Source: JAAXHF01 sp965242605
GTDB taxonomy: Bacteria; Desulfobacterota; Binatia; Bin18
Direction of reading: 5' to 3'
Length of the DNA: 64,000 bases
Assembly: GCA_965242605.1 (NCBI GenBank)
Contig: CBDESS010000002.1
Location: 496,001 to 560,000 of the forward strand
A program made the position numbers and the translations under genes. Under the pieces are notes generated by a model that saw only the letters and a list, made by a program, of their open reading frames with translations, did no database searches and was not told where the DNA came from. Every line of letters begins with the position of its first letter. Position 1 is the first letter of the stretch. Shown here in pieces: positions 52,209 to 61,281 of the stretch.

Positions 52209-54254
52209 ATGCCTGAGCTGCAAAACGACCCCGCTGCACCTTCCCCTGTGTGGTGGAACCGCCTCGTGAGGAGCGGCAACCTGTACACCGTGGCCTGTCT
52301 CTGTCTGCTTCTCGTTGCCGCGGCGTTACGTTTTTACGATCTGTCTGGAAACTCCTTGTGGTTTGACGAAGCGGTAGCGGCCAATCATGCAAGGGGGACT
52401 TTTTGGGAAACGCTCAACAACACCCGCTCCAGCAATTCCTCGCCCATCTTTTATCCGCTCGTCTTATGGGTGATACAGAAAGTCCACAGCTCGCCGTTCA
52501 GCGTTCGTATGGTGCCGGCCGCGTCGAGCGTTCTCACCGTTGCGGCCCTGCTCTTTCTGCTGCCCCGCGTCGGCGTCAGCCGGTGGGCCGCATTCATCGC
52601 CGGCCTGCTCGCGACCCTTTCCGCCGAGGCAATCCGCCACGCACAGGGAGTGCGGGAATATTCTCTTGACGCATTTGTGGCCGCGCTGATGATACTCGGC
52701 ATGCTGTCCTATTCAAAATCCGGGGGGGGGGGGCAGAGAAAGAGCGCCCTTCTGTGCGTATCACTGTTCATTGGGCCGTTAGTCCAATACGGCGTCGTTC
52801 TCTGTGGCTTGGCCGTATTCGGAACTCTTCTGGTCGTGGAGGGAAGGGCCATATGGAGTCGCCGGGACAGCAGTGAGTGGGGTCTGACTAAAGACCGGAT
52901 TTCTAATGCGGTCAGGGATTTATGGGGGCCGGTCGCGTTTTTCACAGCGGGAAGTGTCATCAGCTACGCAACCACTCTGCGCTATCAGTATCGTCCAGGA
53001 GGCTTTGGCGGTCACTCCTATCTGTCAGGCGCTTACTACTCGGGGGAATGGCATGATGTGCGGGCGCTTCTTGAGTATGGAATTCTGAAAACCTGGCAGT
53101 TCTTTGACGCGCATATGCCGGAAGTCTTTCACCTTGATTTTTTTCTTCCTCAAACGCTGCTTCGCTCTTACAAGCCGGAGGTCTTTGCCATAGCGGCGTT
53201 TGTCGGATTCGGGCTGTTCCTGGTGTTGCCCCGCTTCGGGAAGGCCCGGTTCGATGCGATTACCATCCTGTTCCTGTTCTCTATCGCAATCGGGCTCACC
53301 GCCGGGCTGCTGCGGGTCTATCCCTACGGGGGCGGCCGGCACTCCATGTACTTGGGGCCGATTCTCTTTCTGGCATTTGGCCATGTGCTTCATCTCATGG
53401 TTGAGAGTCTGTCCCGACTCGCTCGCCGGCTATGGCTGGCCCACGCGACGATGGCCCTGGTCAGTGCCCTCGTCGCCTTCGGCGGAATAAACGCCATCCG
53501 CCATGCCAAGCCATATCAGGAATATGAAAGCTTCGGCAGTGTCCTCGCCGCTCTGTACGAGCTGGAACAAGAAGGCGATGTAGTCTATGTCTCCTCTGGA
53601 GCAGTCCCGGCCATGCGCTTCTATCGCCGGCAAAAACCGGACAACTACTATTACGGAGATTGTCGGTTTCGCGCGACTGTTGAGCAGTGTATTGAAGATG
53701 TGCTCAAAGCGGTGGACGAGCTGCCAGTCGATAGGTTGTGGCTTGCTTTCAGCCATTGGAAGGGCCCGAACTTCGAGCTGCTGGAAGTTCTTCAAGATGA
53801 GATCAGGGTGGATCATGTTGTTGACAAGAGTCTCTCCGACCTGTACCGGCTTGAGGCTCCCCGCCTCCTTGACCTGCTCGGCCAGCCGAGAGACAACCTC
53901 AGAGCAGAAGGCGAACTCATAATCGACTCTGATTTTCAGGTCTACCTCAGCGCAAACAGGCTGACCTATGTCAAGGAACCGTGCCGGCCCAGTGACCTTG
54001 CTCCGCGTTTTTTCCTGCACGTCAGGCCGAGAGACGCAGAAGACCTTCCGCACAAGCGTCGGCAGTTCAGCTTCGACAACCTCGATTTTTATTTCGAGTC
54101 GTTCGGCACGACAGGTTCCGGGCAATGTGCTGCTATCCGCGACCTTCCCGAGTACGACATCAGCAGTCTGACAACCGGCCAGTTCATCTGGCGTCAAGGC
54201 AAAGTTTGGGCAGGAAAGTTTTTCTTTCCCGAGCAGCCAGCCATGAAGCGATAG
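52209..54254 (+). CDS. Multi-pass membrane glycosyltransferase (GT-C/PMT-like) with a G12 tract
   Basis: The 681-residue protein has about ten membrane helices in its first two thirds and a soluble C-terminal part (from about 420). The first loop carries SGNSLWFDEAVAANHARGTF; the DE pair after W is the catalytic motif of GT-39/83-type lipid-sugar-dependent enzymes. RHAQGVREYSLDAFVAALMI also fits that family. A run of 12 G (52722-52733) codes four glycines in a cytosolic loop near residues 172-175. Loss or gain of one G would truncate the protein, so the gene may switch on and off. The next gene is a nearby FAD protein of the kind found in surface-glycan loci. Confidence 0.85.
   Translation: MPELQNDPAAPSPVWWNRLVRSGNLYTVACLCLLLVAAALRFYDLSGNSLWFDEAVAANHARGTFWETLNNTRSSNSSPIFYPLVLWVIQKVHSSPFSVRMVPAASSVLTVAALLFLLPRVGVSRWAAFIAGLLATLSAEAIRHAQGVREYSLDAFVAALMILGMLSYSKSGGGGQRKSALLCVSLFIGPLVQYGVVLCGLAVFGTLLVVEGRAIWSRRDSSEWGLTKDRISNAVRDLWGPVAFFTAGSVISYATTLRYQYRPGGFGGHSYLSGAYYSGEWHDVRALLEYGILKTWQFFDAHMPEVFHLDFFLPQTLLRSYKPEVFAIAAFVGFGLFLVLPRFGKARFDAITILFLFSIAIGLTAGLLRVYPYGGGRHSMYLGPILFLAFGHVLHLMVESLSRLARRLWLAHATMALVSALVAFGGINAIRHAKPYQEYESFGSVLAALYELEQEGDVVYVSSGAVPAMRFYRRQKPDNYYYGDCRFRATVEQCIEDVLKAVDELPVDRLWLAFSHWKGPNFELLEVLQDEIRVDHVVDKSLSDLYRLEAPRLLDLLGQPRDNLRAEGELIIDSDFQVYLSANRLTYVKEPCRPSDLAPRFFLHVRPRDAEDLPHKRRQFSFDNLDFYFESFGTTGSGQCAAIRDLPEYDISSLTTGQFIWRQGKVWAGKFFFPEQPAMKR
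52722..52733 (+). repeat. Homopolymer of 12 G inside the glycosyltransferase gene
   Basis: It is the longest homopolymer in the window. In the present length the gene is in frame (four Gly codons). Slippage of one or two bases would shift it out of frame after residue 175. Runs of 8-9 G or C elsewhere (18758-18765, 58882-58890 and 60931-60938) are shorter. Confidence 0.85.
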
Positions 54255-54278
54255 AATGCCGAAGAAGGAAACAGGCGG

Positions 54279-55622
54279 ATGACCGGGCCCTCCCGGCCCC
54301 ATATCGCGGTCATCGGCGGCGGCTTCTGCGGCCTGGCCGCGGCCTATGAACTCGGCCGGTCAGGTGTCCGCGTCACCGTGCTGGAGTGCGAGGCCGAGGT
54401 CGGCGGGCTGGCCGGCAGCTTTGCTGCCGGTGGTACGCGCTTGGAGAAATTCTACCACCACTGGTTCACCAGTGATGCCCACGTCATGCAGCTCATTGAG
54501 GAGTTGGGGACAGCGGACCGGGTGTTGCTGCACCCGACGCGCACCGGCACCTACTACGCCCACTCCTTCTTCAAGCTCTCAACTCCGCTGGACCTCCTGC
54601 GCTTCTCGGCCCTGCCGTTCCTGGACCGCCTCCGGCTCGGGCTGCTGGCCGTGCGGGCGCGCCGGGTGCGGGACTGGCGCAGTCTTGAAGACCGCACGGC
54701 CGCGGACTGGCTGCGAGAGCTGGGCGGCGAGCGAGTCTACCGGGTGGTCTGGGAGCCGCTCCTGCGTGGGAAGTTCGGCGACTTGGCGGAGGAAGTGGCC
54801 GCGGTCTGGTTCTGGAACAAGCTCAAGCTGCGGGGCGGCAGCCGCGGCAAGGCCGGAGCGGAACAGCTCGCCTACTACCGGGGCGGCTTTGCCGCGCTGG
54901 CCGACACGCTGGCCGAATCCATCCGGGCCGCTGGCGGAGAGATCCACACCAGTACCCCGGCCGTCGGTTTACAGCTCGCTGCCGGCCGGCCGGCCGGAGT
55001 AGTCACGCCGGACGCAGTCCTGGGTGTCGACGGGGTGATTGTGACGCCGGCGCTGCCTGTTGTTGCCGACTTGCTGGAACCGCATGTCCCGGGCGCGTAT
55101 GTTGAGCAGCTGCGGCGCATCCGCTACCTGGCCAATGTGTGTGTTGTCCTGGAACTGGACCGCAGTCTGTCAGACCTGTACTGGCTGAACATCAACGACC
55201 CCAGTTTCCCCTTCGTCGGGGTCATTGAGCACACCAATTTTGAGCCGGCCTCGACCTACGCCGGTCGGCATGTCGTGTACCTGTCGCGGTATCTGCCCGA
55301 GACCGCCCCCTTCTACCACCTGCCAGAGCCGGCGGCGGTCGCCTTCACCCTTGACCACCTGCGACGGATGTTCCCCGAGCTGACGGACGATTGGGTCCTG
55401 GCCGCCCATGTCTGGCGCGCCCGCTACGCGCAGCCGGTGGTTGAGCGGGGCTATCATCGGCTGATTCCAGGTATGCGCACGCCGGTGGCGAACCTGTGGC
55501 TGGCGAGCATGGCGCAGATCTATCCACAGGACCGGGGCACGAACTATGCGATCCACCAGGGCCGGGAGGTTGCCCACACGGTTGCTGCGGTCCTGGGCGT
55601 TGACTGTGTGGCCAAGCCTTAG
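54279..55622 (+). CDS. NAD(P)/FAD-dependent oxidoreductase (protoporphyrinogen oxidase/UDP-galactopyranose mutase-like)
   Basis: The 447-residue flavoprotein has the N-terminal FAD motif HIAVIGGGFCGLAAAYELGR, then VTVLECEAEVGGLAGSF (Glu for ribose binding, then the GG motif). It has FYHHWFTSDAHVMQLIEEL and the C-terminal FAD motif NLWLASMAQIYPQDRGTNYA. Proteins of this group occur in polysaccharide and lipid gene clusters; the reaction is usually unknown. It starts 24 bases after the glycosyltransferase, so the two are probably one transcript. The stop overlaps the convergent Nudix gene by 4 bases. Confidence 0.88.
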   Translation: MTGPSRPHIAVIGGGFCGLAAAYELGRSGVRVTVLECEAEVGGLAGSFAAGGTRLEKFYHHWFTSDAHVMQLIEELGTADRVLLHPTRTGTYYAHSFFKLSTPLDLLRFSALPFLDRLRLGLLAVRARRVRDWRSLEDRTAADWLRELGGERVYRVVWEPLLRGKFGDLAEEVAAVWFWNKLKLRGGSRGKAGAEQLAYYRGGFAALADTLAESIRAAGGEIHTSTPAVGLQLAAGRPAGVVTPDAVLGVDGVIVTPALPVVADLLEPHVPGAYVEQLRRIRYLANVCVVLELDRSLSDLYWLNINDPSFPFVGVIEHTNFEPASTYAGRHVVYLSRYLPETAPFYHLPEPAAVAFTLDHLRRMFPELTDDWVLAAHVWRARYAQPVVERGYHRLIPGMRTPVANLWLASMAQIYPQDRGTNYAIHQGREVAHTVAAVLGVDCVAKP

Positions 55623-56041
55623 ATTGTCCGGGCAAACAGCTCTTGCCACGCTCCCCCGGCCAGGGCAGCGATGAAATCCCGGTCGCCGGCCAGAAAGTCA
55701 TAGTCGGGCAGCTGCTGGGGTGCGACCCAGGTCATCGCTTTGAAGACCCTGTTGCGGGTGACCCCGGTGTAGGACGGCACATGAAGAAAGGTCAGGGCGA
55801 CGCGGCGTCCGCTGAGATAAGTGTGCTGGGTGCGCAGCATCAGGGTGCCGATGGTGGCGCTGATGCCGAGTTCTTCTTGCAGCTCTCGTCGCAGACAGGT
55901 CGCGGCGTCCTCGCCGTCCCTGGCCTTGCCGCCCGGAAATTCCCACTTGAGCGCGTGCCAAGCGTCGGCTCTCCGCTGGCAGATCAATATCCGTGGGCCA
56001 CGGGTCAGCACGCCAACAGAAACGCGAACAGTCTCGGCCAT
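55619..56041 (-). CDS. Nudix hydrolase (MutT-like)
   Basis: The 140-residue protein has the complete Nudix box GGKARDGEDAATCLRRELQE then ELGI (GX5EX7REUXEEXGU). It opens RVSVGVLTRGPRILICQRR, with the WEFPGGK approach typical of MutT-type 8-oxo-dGTP pyrophosphatases. Its length fits MutT. It is 3 bases downstream of the SirB1-like gene on the same strand, so the two are co-transcribed. Confidence 0.93.
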   Translation of the reverse strand: MAETVRVSVGVLTRGPRILICQRRADAWHALKWEFPGGKARDGEDAATCLRRELQEELGISATIGTLMLRTQHTYLSGRRVALTFLHVPSYTGVTRNRVFKAMTWVAPQQLPDYDFLAGDRDFIAALAGGAWQELFARTI

Positions 56042-56044
56042 AAC

Positions 56045-56878
56045 CTAGTTGAGCTGCGCGATGGTTCGGACCATGAGTGCCCGCACCGCCTTGGCATCGT
56101 CGGCTTGTGGTGCCAACTGGAGGTAGCGCTGAAAGTCGCGCACCGCTAACTGCGGGTGCCCCATACGGTGGTGGATGGCACCCCGGTCGCGGACCTCGAC
56201 CGGGTGGTCGGGAGCCACCAACAGGATGCGCTCCACCACGCTCAGGGCCCGCTCGAAGTCCTCTTTCTGGGTGTAAATCTGTTTCAGATTGCGCAGCATG
56301 CGCAGCAGAATGTCTTTTTTACCGACCGGGGCGAGAAGCTTGGGCAGCTGGTTGATGAACGGGTTGTGCGGGCCGTACATGCTCCGCAGTTTGTCTTCCA
56401 TCTGTTCCTGGCTGACCGCGCTGCCGCCCTGGAAAGGGTCAAGGACCGTCTCACCGTCCGGTCCCTCGTACTTGACCACAAAGTGGCCGGGAAAGCCGAC
56501 CCCAACGAGCGGCAGGCCAAGACGCCTGCCAACCTCAATGTACACCAGCGAGAGCGTAATCGGAATGCCGAGCTTGCGGTCGAGAACTTCGTTGAGAAAA
56601 CTGTTGCGCGGGTCGTGGTAGTCGGTCTGGTTGCCGGCCAGGCCCTCTTCCTGAAACAGGACCGTGTTCAGGGCCTGGATGATATCGGCAAAGCTTGGGG
56701 CTTCGGACAAGTGTGAGCGGACGCTGGCCGCCAGGGCGTCGAGACGCTCGATATAGGCCACAATATCCAACTCGGGCTGTTCTTCCTGAGCGATCAACAG
56801 GGCGGCTTCGGCCAGGTTCAGGTCTTCTTCCGGACCGGATACCAATGCTTTGAAACGGGCGCGGGCGGGTGAGGGCAT
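56045..56878 (-). CDS. SirB1 family protein (transglutaminase-like core plus TPR)
   Basis: The 277-residue protein has the SirB1/transglutaminase-like N-domain: LNTVLFQEEGLAGNQTDYHD, RNSFLNEVLDRKLGIPITLS, LVYIEVGRRLGLPLVGVGFP and GHFVVKYEG. Two TPR-like repeats are at the C-terminus (NLKQIYTQKEDFERALSVVE; IHHRMGHPQLAVRDFQRYL). The transglutaminase Cys is replaced by Ser/Leu context (GIPITLSLVY), as usual in this family, so no protease activity is expected. The function is unknown. ATG 56878 follows an AGAGAGG-type site. A GTG 6 bases earlier is possible. Confidence 0.9.
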   Translation of the reverse strand: MPSPARARFKALVSGPEEDLNLAEAALLIAQEEQPELDIVAYIERLDALAASVRSHLSEAPSFADIIQALNTVLFQEEGLAGNQTDYHDPRNSFLNEVLDRKLGIPITLSLVYIEVGRRLGLPLVGVGFPGHFVVKYEGPDGETVLDPFQGGSAVSQEQMEDKLRSMYGPHNPFINQLPKLLAPVGKKDILLRMLRNLKQIYTQKEDFERALSVVERILLVAPDHPVEVRDRGAIHHRMGHPQLAVRDFQRYLQLAPQADDAKAVRALMVRTIAQLN

Positions 56879-56997
56879 AGGCACCTCTCTTGTGCTGTTT
56901 TTCCCCTTGTATACTGCCTTGGGCCGCGGGCGTGCAAGAGCAAGGGGCGCTTGTGTGTCGGCCCTGAGCCGGATACACGGACCCTCAGGAGGACGCT

Positions 56998-58278
56998 ATG
57001 GCACTGGCACGGATTCCACGCTACGCGGCAATGGGGATGAGTCTGCTCTCGTTCGACAGCCTGCCTTCGGGGGTGGTGGCCGAGGTCGTCCCGCTCAGGG
57101 CTGCCGACCGGGGCGAGTCAAAAGGGGTGTTGTACGCCTGGGGCGGAGAAAGAACGGTGGTGTGTCTGATGCACCCGCGGGCCGATATGAGCCGCCACTA
57201 TGCGATTCCGTATCTGTTGGAGGCGGGCTATGCCGCGTTTGGCCAGGAGGGCCGCTGGCCCAATAATGACATTGCCTGTGTGCATGAGATGCTGCTGCCG
57301 GATATTGCAGCCGGGGTCAGGTATCTCAAACACGACCGGGGCTTTCAGCATGTGGTGTTTATCGGCAACAGCGGGGGTGGCTCGCTGTACAGCTTCTATC
57401 AGGCCCAGGCGGCGACACAGCCGCCCGGGCGGCTGACCGTGACCCCGGCCGGCGACCCCTACGACCTGAACCGCTTTGAGCTGCTGCCGGGCGACGGCCT
57501 GATTATGCTGGCCGCCCACCTCGGCGAGGGCAAGTTCATGCAGACGGCTCTTGACCCGTCGGTGACAGATGAGGATGACCCGCTGTCGTGTGACCCCGAT
57601 CTGGATATGTACAACCCGGCCAACGGCTTTCGCGAGCCGCCCCAGCCGAGTGTCTACAGCCCGGAGTTTGTCCAACGCTACCGCGCCGCGCAGACCGCCC
57701 GGGTAGCCCGGATTGACGCCATTGCCAGAGGCTGCATTGAAGAACAGCGCTATTTTCGGGGCCTGTTCGGCCAGGACGATTTTGACAGCCTCGCGCCGGA
57801 CACCCGCACCTTTATCAGCCGCCGCGCGCTTGTTGGGCGCTATATGGAAATCCATCGGACCGAAGCCAATCTGACCTATACCGACCCATCTATTCACCCC
57901 TCAGCGCGTGACTACGGCTCGCTGTGGTCGCCCCGACCGGACCTGTTTAATTATACAGAGGCCGGTTTTGCCAAATACCAGACCCCCCGGGCGTGGCTCA
58001 GCAACTGGTCGGGTTTGTCGGCCAAGGCCTCGGTGCTGGACAATCTCCCTCAGGTGAGCGTTCCCACCCTGGTCATCAACCACAGCGGCGATCATGCTAT
58101 CTATCCGGCCGACTCTGAAGCCGCGTATCGTGCCTCCGCGGCCAGCGATAAACAGATCCACCACGTTGACGCCGATCATTTTGGCCATCCTTTGCCGTCC
58201 GCACCCAACCGAGGTGGGCGCGACGCATCGCTCAAGCTCATTACGGAGTGGCTCAAAGAACGCTTCCCTGGCTGCTAA
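56998..58278 (+). CDS. Alpha/beta-hydrolase
   Basis: The 426-residue protein has the nucleophile elbow FIGNSGGGSLYSFYQAQ (Ser at about 125). LVINHSGDHAIYPADS supplies the acid and HHVDADHFGHPLP the catalytic His near the C-terminus. A long cap domain sits between them (residues 165-340). HPRADMSRHYAIPYL is a conserved opening of this uncharacterised group. No signal peptide. Substrate unknown. AGGAGG precedes ATG 56998; the gene appears to stand alone. Confidence 0.88.
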   Translation: MALARIPRYAAMGMSLLSFDSLPSGVVAEVVPLRAADRGESKGVLYAWGGERTVVCLMHPRADMSRHYAIPYLLEAGYAAFGQEGRWPNNDIACVHEMLLPDIAAGVRYLKHDRGFQHVVFIGNSGGGSLYSFYQAQAATQPPGRLTVTPAGDPYDLNRFELLPGDGLIMLAAHLGEGKFMQTALDPSVTDEDDPLSCDPDLDMYNPANGFREPPQPSVYSPEFVQRYRAAQTARVARIDAIARGCIEEQRYFRGLFGQDDFDSLAPDTRTFISRRALVGRYMEIHRTEANLTYTDPSIHPSARDYGSLWSPRPDLFNYTEAGFAKYQTPRAWLSNWSGLSAKASVLDNLPQVSVPTLVINHSGDHAIYPADSEAAYRASAASDKQIHHVDADHFGHPLPSAPNRGGRDASLKLITEWLKERFPGC

Positions 58279-58403
58279 AACATATCCCCTCTCCCTTGGG
58301 GGCGAGGGTAGTGCGGCAGATAGCAGGTCATCTGCTCGCTTGACTTTGGCCCGGCATCTGGCCTAGAGTCCGGGCAGACCAACTACACCAGGAGGTACGC
58401 ACT

Positions 58404-58802
58404 ATGAGCGCAAAAGACAACAAAAAACTCATCCAGAGCATGTTTGCCGAGCTGTCGAAGGGCAATGCCGAGGCTTTCCTGGAAAATATGGCCGATGACG
58501 TGGAGTTTACCCTTATCGGATCAACCAAATACTCCGGGACATTCAACGGCAAACAAGAGTTGATCAAAAAGCTGCTCAGTCCTCTCAGCGCCCAGCTCGA
58601 GAGCGGCATCACTATTACCCCGAGCAATTTCATTGCCGATGGCGACTTTGTGGCCATGCAGGCCAAGGGCAGATCGACCACCAAGTCCGGCAAGCCGTAT
58701 GACAACACCTACTGCCAAGTCTTTCAGGTTGTGAACGGGCAAGTCCAGCGGGTGACCGAATATCTGGACACCGAGCTGGTGACCGAGGCGTTTGGCAGGT
58801 AG
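58404..58802 (+). CDS. NTF2-like (SnoaL/YesE type) protein
   Basis: The 132-residue cone-fold protein has NKKLIQSMFAELSKGNAEAF, LENMADDVEFTLIGST, DGDFVAMQAKGRSTTKSGKP, YDNTYCQVFQVVNGQVQRVT and EYLDTELVTEAF. This is the pattern of the SnoaL-like ketosteroid-isomerase superfamily. Such proteins are small isomerases, hydrolases or binders; no catalytic pair can be fixed by eye. AGGAGGTACGC precedes ATG 58404. Confidence 0.9.
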   Translation: MSAKDNKKLIQSMFAELSKGNAEAFLENMADDVEFTLIGSTKYSGTFNGKQELIKKLLSPLSAQLESGITITPSNFIADGDFVAMQAKGRSTTKSGKPYDNTYCQVFQVVNGQVQRVTEYLDTELVTEAFGR

Positions 58803-58842
58803 GCCGGCTCTCTCCTCCCCCCAGAGGGCGGGGGGCCGGCCT
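58801..58842 (+). terminator. GC-rich hairpin after the NTF2-like gene
   Basis: AGGCCGGC (58801-58808) pairs with GCCGGCCT (58835-58842). An inner C6 (58817-58822) can pair with G6 (58830-58835). The structure begins at the stop codon of the NTF2-like gene. There is no T-run, so it is a possible weak or bidirectional terminator only. Confidence 0.4.
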
Positions 58843-58917
58843 GACGAGCGGTTTGGGCTTCGTGACCAGCGGTGAGCGGCTGGGGGGGGGACCTTCCTCC
58901 GGTGGAAATGGAGAAGT

Positions 58918-59376
58918 ATGGCTCCTGACCGGACAACCCTGATCGGCAAAATCTTTGTGCCGGTCACCTATACTATTCGTGAAGAAGATATTCGGGACTA
59001 CCTGCCGGTTGCCGGTGAGGACAACCGGGCCTTCCACAGCGAGGCGGACTCGCGGGCGGATGGCTACGGCGGCTGGGTAGTCCCGCCTTCGTTCGGCCCG
59101 TATGTGGCTGTGATCAGCATGTTGCGCTCGTTCGACTGGCAAAAAGACTTTTTCATGGACTACAAGACAGATACCGCCATGTTTGGCGAGCAGGAGCTGG
59201 AGTACCGGCGACCGCTGTATGTGGGCGAGACCTTCACCGTCCAGGGCCGGGTGTCCGACGTATACGAGAAAACGGGCAAACGCGCGTTTGACGTGATCTG
59301 GGTGTCGTTTACCGCTCGGGACGAATCCGGGGCAACAGCGTTCAGCGGTGCCCAGTCATATCTTGTCTTCAAGTAG
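58918..59376 (+). CDS. MaoC-like hot-dog protein, N-terminal-type half (PF13452)
   Basis: The 152-residue hot-dog protein reads FVPVTYTIREEDIRDYLPVA, WVVPPSFGPYVAVISMLRSF, EQELEYRRPLYVGETFTVQG and VIWVSFTARDESGATAFSGA. It matches the N-terminal non-catalytic type of two-domain R-specific hydratases, such as 3-hydroxyacyl-ACP dehydratase HadA-like subunits. It lies 10 bases before a second hot-dog gene. The pair would form a heterodimer equal to one MaoC-like enzyme. Confidence 0.88.
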   Translation: MAPDRTTLIGKIFVPVTYTIREEDIRDYLPVAGEDNRAFHSEADSRADGYGGWVVPPSFGPYVAVISMLRSFDWQKDFFMDYKTDTAMFGEQELEYRRPLYVGETFTVQGRVSDVYEKTGKRAFDVIWVSFTARDESGATAFSGAQSYLVFK

Positions 59377-59386
59377 AGAGCCGGGC

Positions 59387-59830
59387 ATGGACAGGCGACC
59401 AAAAGTGTATTTTGAAGACGTGGCTGAGGGCATGGACATCCCCAGCATGACCTATGGGCCGATGGACCGCCACGCCTATATTCCGATTGCGTTTATTTTG
59501 CGCGACCCCAACCCGCTCCACCTCGACCGGGGGTACGCCCATGAGCGGGACTTGCCCGATGTGGTCCAGCAAGGACCGCTGAACGAGACCTTCCTGTACC
59601 GCTTTGTGACCGACTGGCTGCATGACCCGTGGGATCTCCGCCGGACCAAGGTCCGCTTTGTCGGCAACGCCTTTCCCGACGATATGCTGACCTGTCGAGG
59701 TGCCATCACGCGGACCTACCGGAGCGACGACGGTGAGCCACGGGTCGATTGCCGCATCTGGCAGGAAAATCAGAACGGCGAGCGGATTTTGAGTGGCGAG
59801 GCAACATTTACCCTGCCGGAGAAGAGCTAG
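59387..59830 (+). CDS. MaoC-like dehydratase (catalytic hot-dog subunit)
   Basis: The 147-residue protein carries the hydratase-2 motif AFILRDPNPLHLDRGYAHER, with the catalytic Asp and His (DxNPxH). VQQGPLNETFLYRFVTDW and KVRFVGNAFPDDMLTCRG follow. This subunit would hydrate or dehydrate an enoyl/3-hydroxyacyl thioester together with the preceding subunit. The start at ATG 59387 fits the family; no strong ribosome site is visible, so coupling with the upstream gene is likely. Confidence 0.9.
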   Translation: MDRRPKVYFEDVAEGMDIPSMTYGPMDRHAYIPIAFILRDPNPLHLDRGYAHERDLPDVVQQGPLNETFLYRFVTDWLHDPWDLRRTKVRFVGNAFPDDMLTCRGAITRTYRSDDGEPRVDCRIWQENQNGERILSGEATFTLPEKS

Positions 59831-59839
59831 GATGCTCTC

Positions 59840-60628
59840 GTGCGGCAGAACGAGGTGCGAAAGGAAATACAGACGAACCTCAAAACTATCGTGGAGAATA
59901 ATGACACTCCTCAGGGGCGTGTCTTTGACCTGACGATCCAAGGGCTGATCGTGGTTTCACTGATCTCGTCCTCGGTGAATACCCTTCCTGCCTTGTCCGA
60001 AACGACTCTCACCTGCCTGTCTCATACCCAGGTCGCCATCGTGGCGATTTTTACAGCAGAATACATTCTCAGAATTGTTGTCGCTGACAGCAGGATTCGG
60101 TTCATGCGCAGCTTCTACGGTGTGGTTGATCTCTTCGCCATACTCCCGTTTTACCTGTCCCTGGGGGGGGACGGTCTGGAGTCAATCAGAATTCTGCGTC
60201 TGCTAAGGCTTTTTCACATATTCAAATTGTTTCGCTACAACTCGGCAATTGAACGCTTTCATCGCGCGCTCATCCTCGTCAAGGAAGAACTGGTCCTCTT
60301 TTCTATTGTCTCTGCCATGTTGCTCTATTTCGCAGCAGTGGGCATTTACTACTTTGAGCACACCGCCCAGCCAGAGGCTTTTTCTTCGGTCTTTCAAGGT
60401 TTCTGGTGGGCAATAGCAACCCTGACGACAGTAGGCTACGGTGACATCTACCCTGTGACGACAGGCGGGAAGGTGTTCACGCTCTTGGTCCTGGTGATCG
60501 GCCTTGGTGTCGTTGCCGTCCCAACGGGGCTTGTTGCCGCGGCGCTGTCCACAGCTCGCAGCCGTGAGCCTGAGTCGTCGCCCCCTCCAGCAGAGCACGG
60601 TGACCATGAGCGTCGGCCTGTCCGCTGA
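59840..60628 (+). CDS. Voltage-gated-type potassium channel
   Basis: The 262-residue protein has six membrane helices. S4 carries regular arginines (SIRILRLLRLFHIFKLFRY). A re-entrant pore has the K+ selectivity filter ATLTTVGYGDIYPVTTGG (about residues 193-208), between S5 and S6. The C-terminal cytosolic tail is short and charged. It is similar to bacterial Kv channels. GTG 59840 is the likely start; the ribosome site is weak. Its 3-prime end overlaps the next gene by 23 bases. Confidence 0.92.
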   Translation: MRQNEVRKEIQTNLKTIVENNDTPQGRVFDLTIQGLIVVSLISSSVNTLPALSETTLTCLSHTQVAIVAIFTAEYILRIVVADSRIRFMRSFYGVVDLFAILPFYLSLGGDGLESIRILRLLRLFHIFKLFRYNSAIERFHRALILVKEELVLFSIVSAMLLYFAAVGIYYFEHTAQPEAFSSVFQGFWWAIATLTTVGYGDIYPVTTGGKVFTLLVLVIGLGVVAVPTGLVAAALSTARSREPESSPPPAEHGDHERRPVR

Positions 60629-61223
60629 AAAGAAGCGCCTTCGGGCCTTGCTGCGGGCGCAGCGGCGGGGTTTGACGCCGGACCAGGTCGCCGAAAAGAG
60701 CCGCCGCATCGTGGAGCGTCTGTGCGCCTTTTTTCTCTTCCAGAACGCCGGCATCATCGTCAACTACGCCTCAGACACCAGCGAAGTCCAGACCGAAGCG
60801 GCGTGGCAGACCGCCCTGGCCCAGCACAAAGCCGTTTATTACCCGCGCATCAGCGCCGACCGGGCCCGGCTCGACTTTGTGCGACGCTCCCCAAGCGAGC
60901 GGCTTATTGTCGGCCTGTTCGGGATTCGGACCCCCCCCGGCAATGAACGGTTGACAGCGGGGCAGGACAGGGACGCTGTTGTCCTCACCCCCGGCATCGG
61001 CTTTGACCTTCAGGGCTGTCGCCTAGGTCGGGGAAGGGGCTATTATGACCGGGCTTTCCGTCACGTCTTGGCCGGCGCGGCACGGGTCGCCCTGGCCTAT
61101 GATTTTCAAGTTCTGAGGTGCGTTCCCAGCGGGCCGCGCGACGAACCGGTCAATTGGATTATCACCGAGAGCCGGCTGCTTGACTGCCGGGCAAACGCGC
61201 GTCGCAACCGGCTTGATCGCTGA
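60606..61223 (+). CDS. 5-formyltetrahydrofolate cyclo-ligase
   Basis: It converts 5-formyl-THF to 5,10-methenyl-THF with ATP. The 205-residue protein has the N-terminal helix KKRLRALLRAQRRGLTPDQV, NYASDTSEVQTEAAW, LFGIRTPPGNE and PGIGFDLQGCRLGRGRGYYD, the G-x-GRGxGYYDR nucleotide/folate motif. A C8 run occurs at 60931-60938. Start at ATG 60606 is inside the end of the channel gene. It matches the YgfA/MTHFS length. Confidence 0.93.
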   Translation: MSVGLSAEKKRLRALLRAQRRGLTPDQVAEKSRRIVERLCAFFLFQNAGIIVNYASDTSEVQTEAAWQTALAQHKAVYYPRISADRARLDFVRRSPSERLIVGLFGIRTPPGNERLTAGQDRDAVVLTPGIGFDLQGCRLGRGRGYYDRAFRHVLAGAARVALAYDFQVLRCVPSGPRDEPVNWIITESRLLDCRANARRNRLDR

Positions 61224-61281
61224 GTCGGGGATGTCCTGCCTGCCCTTGTCTTCCCCACCACTGCTCGATACGAATGGCCGT

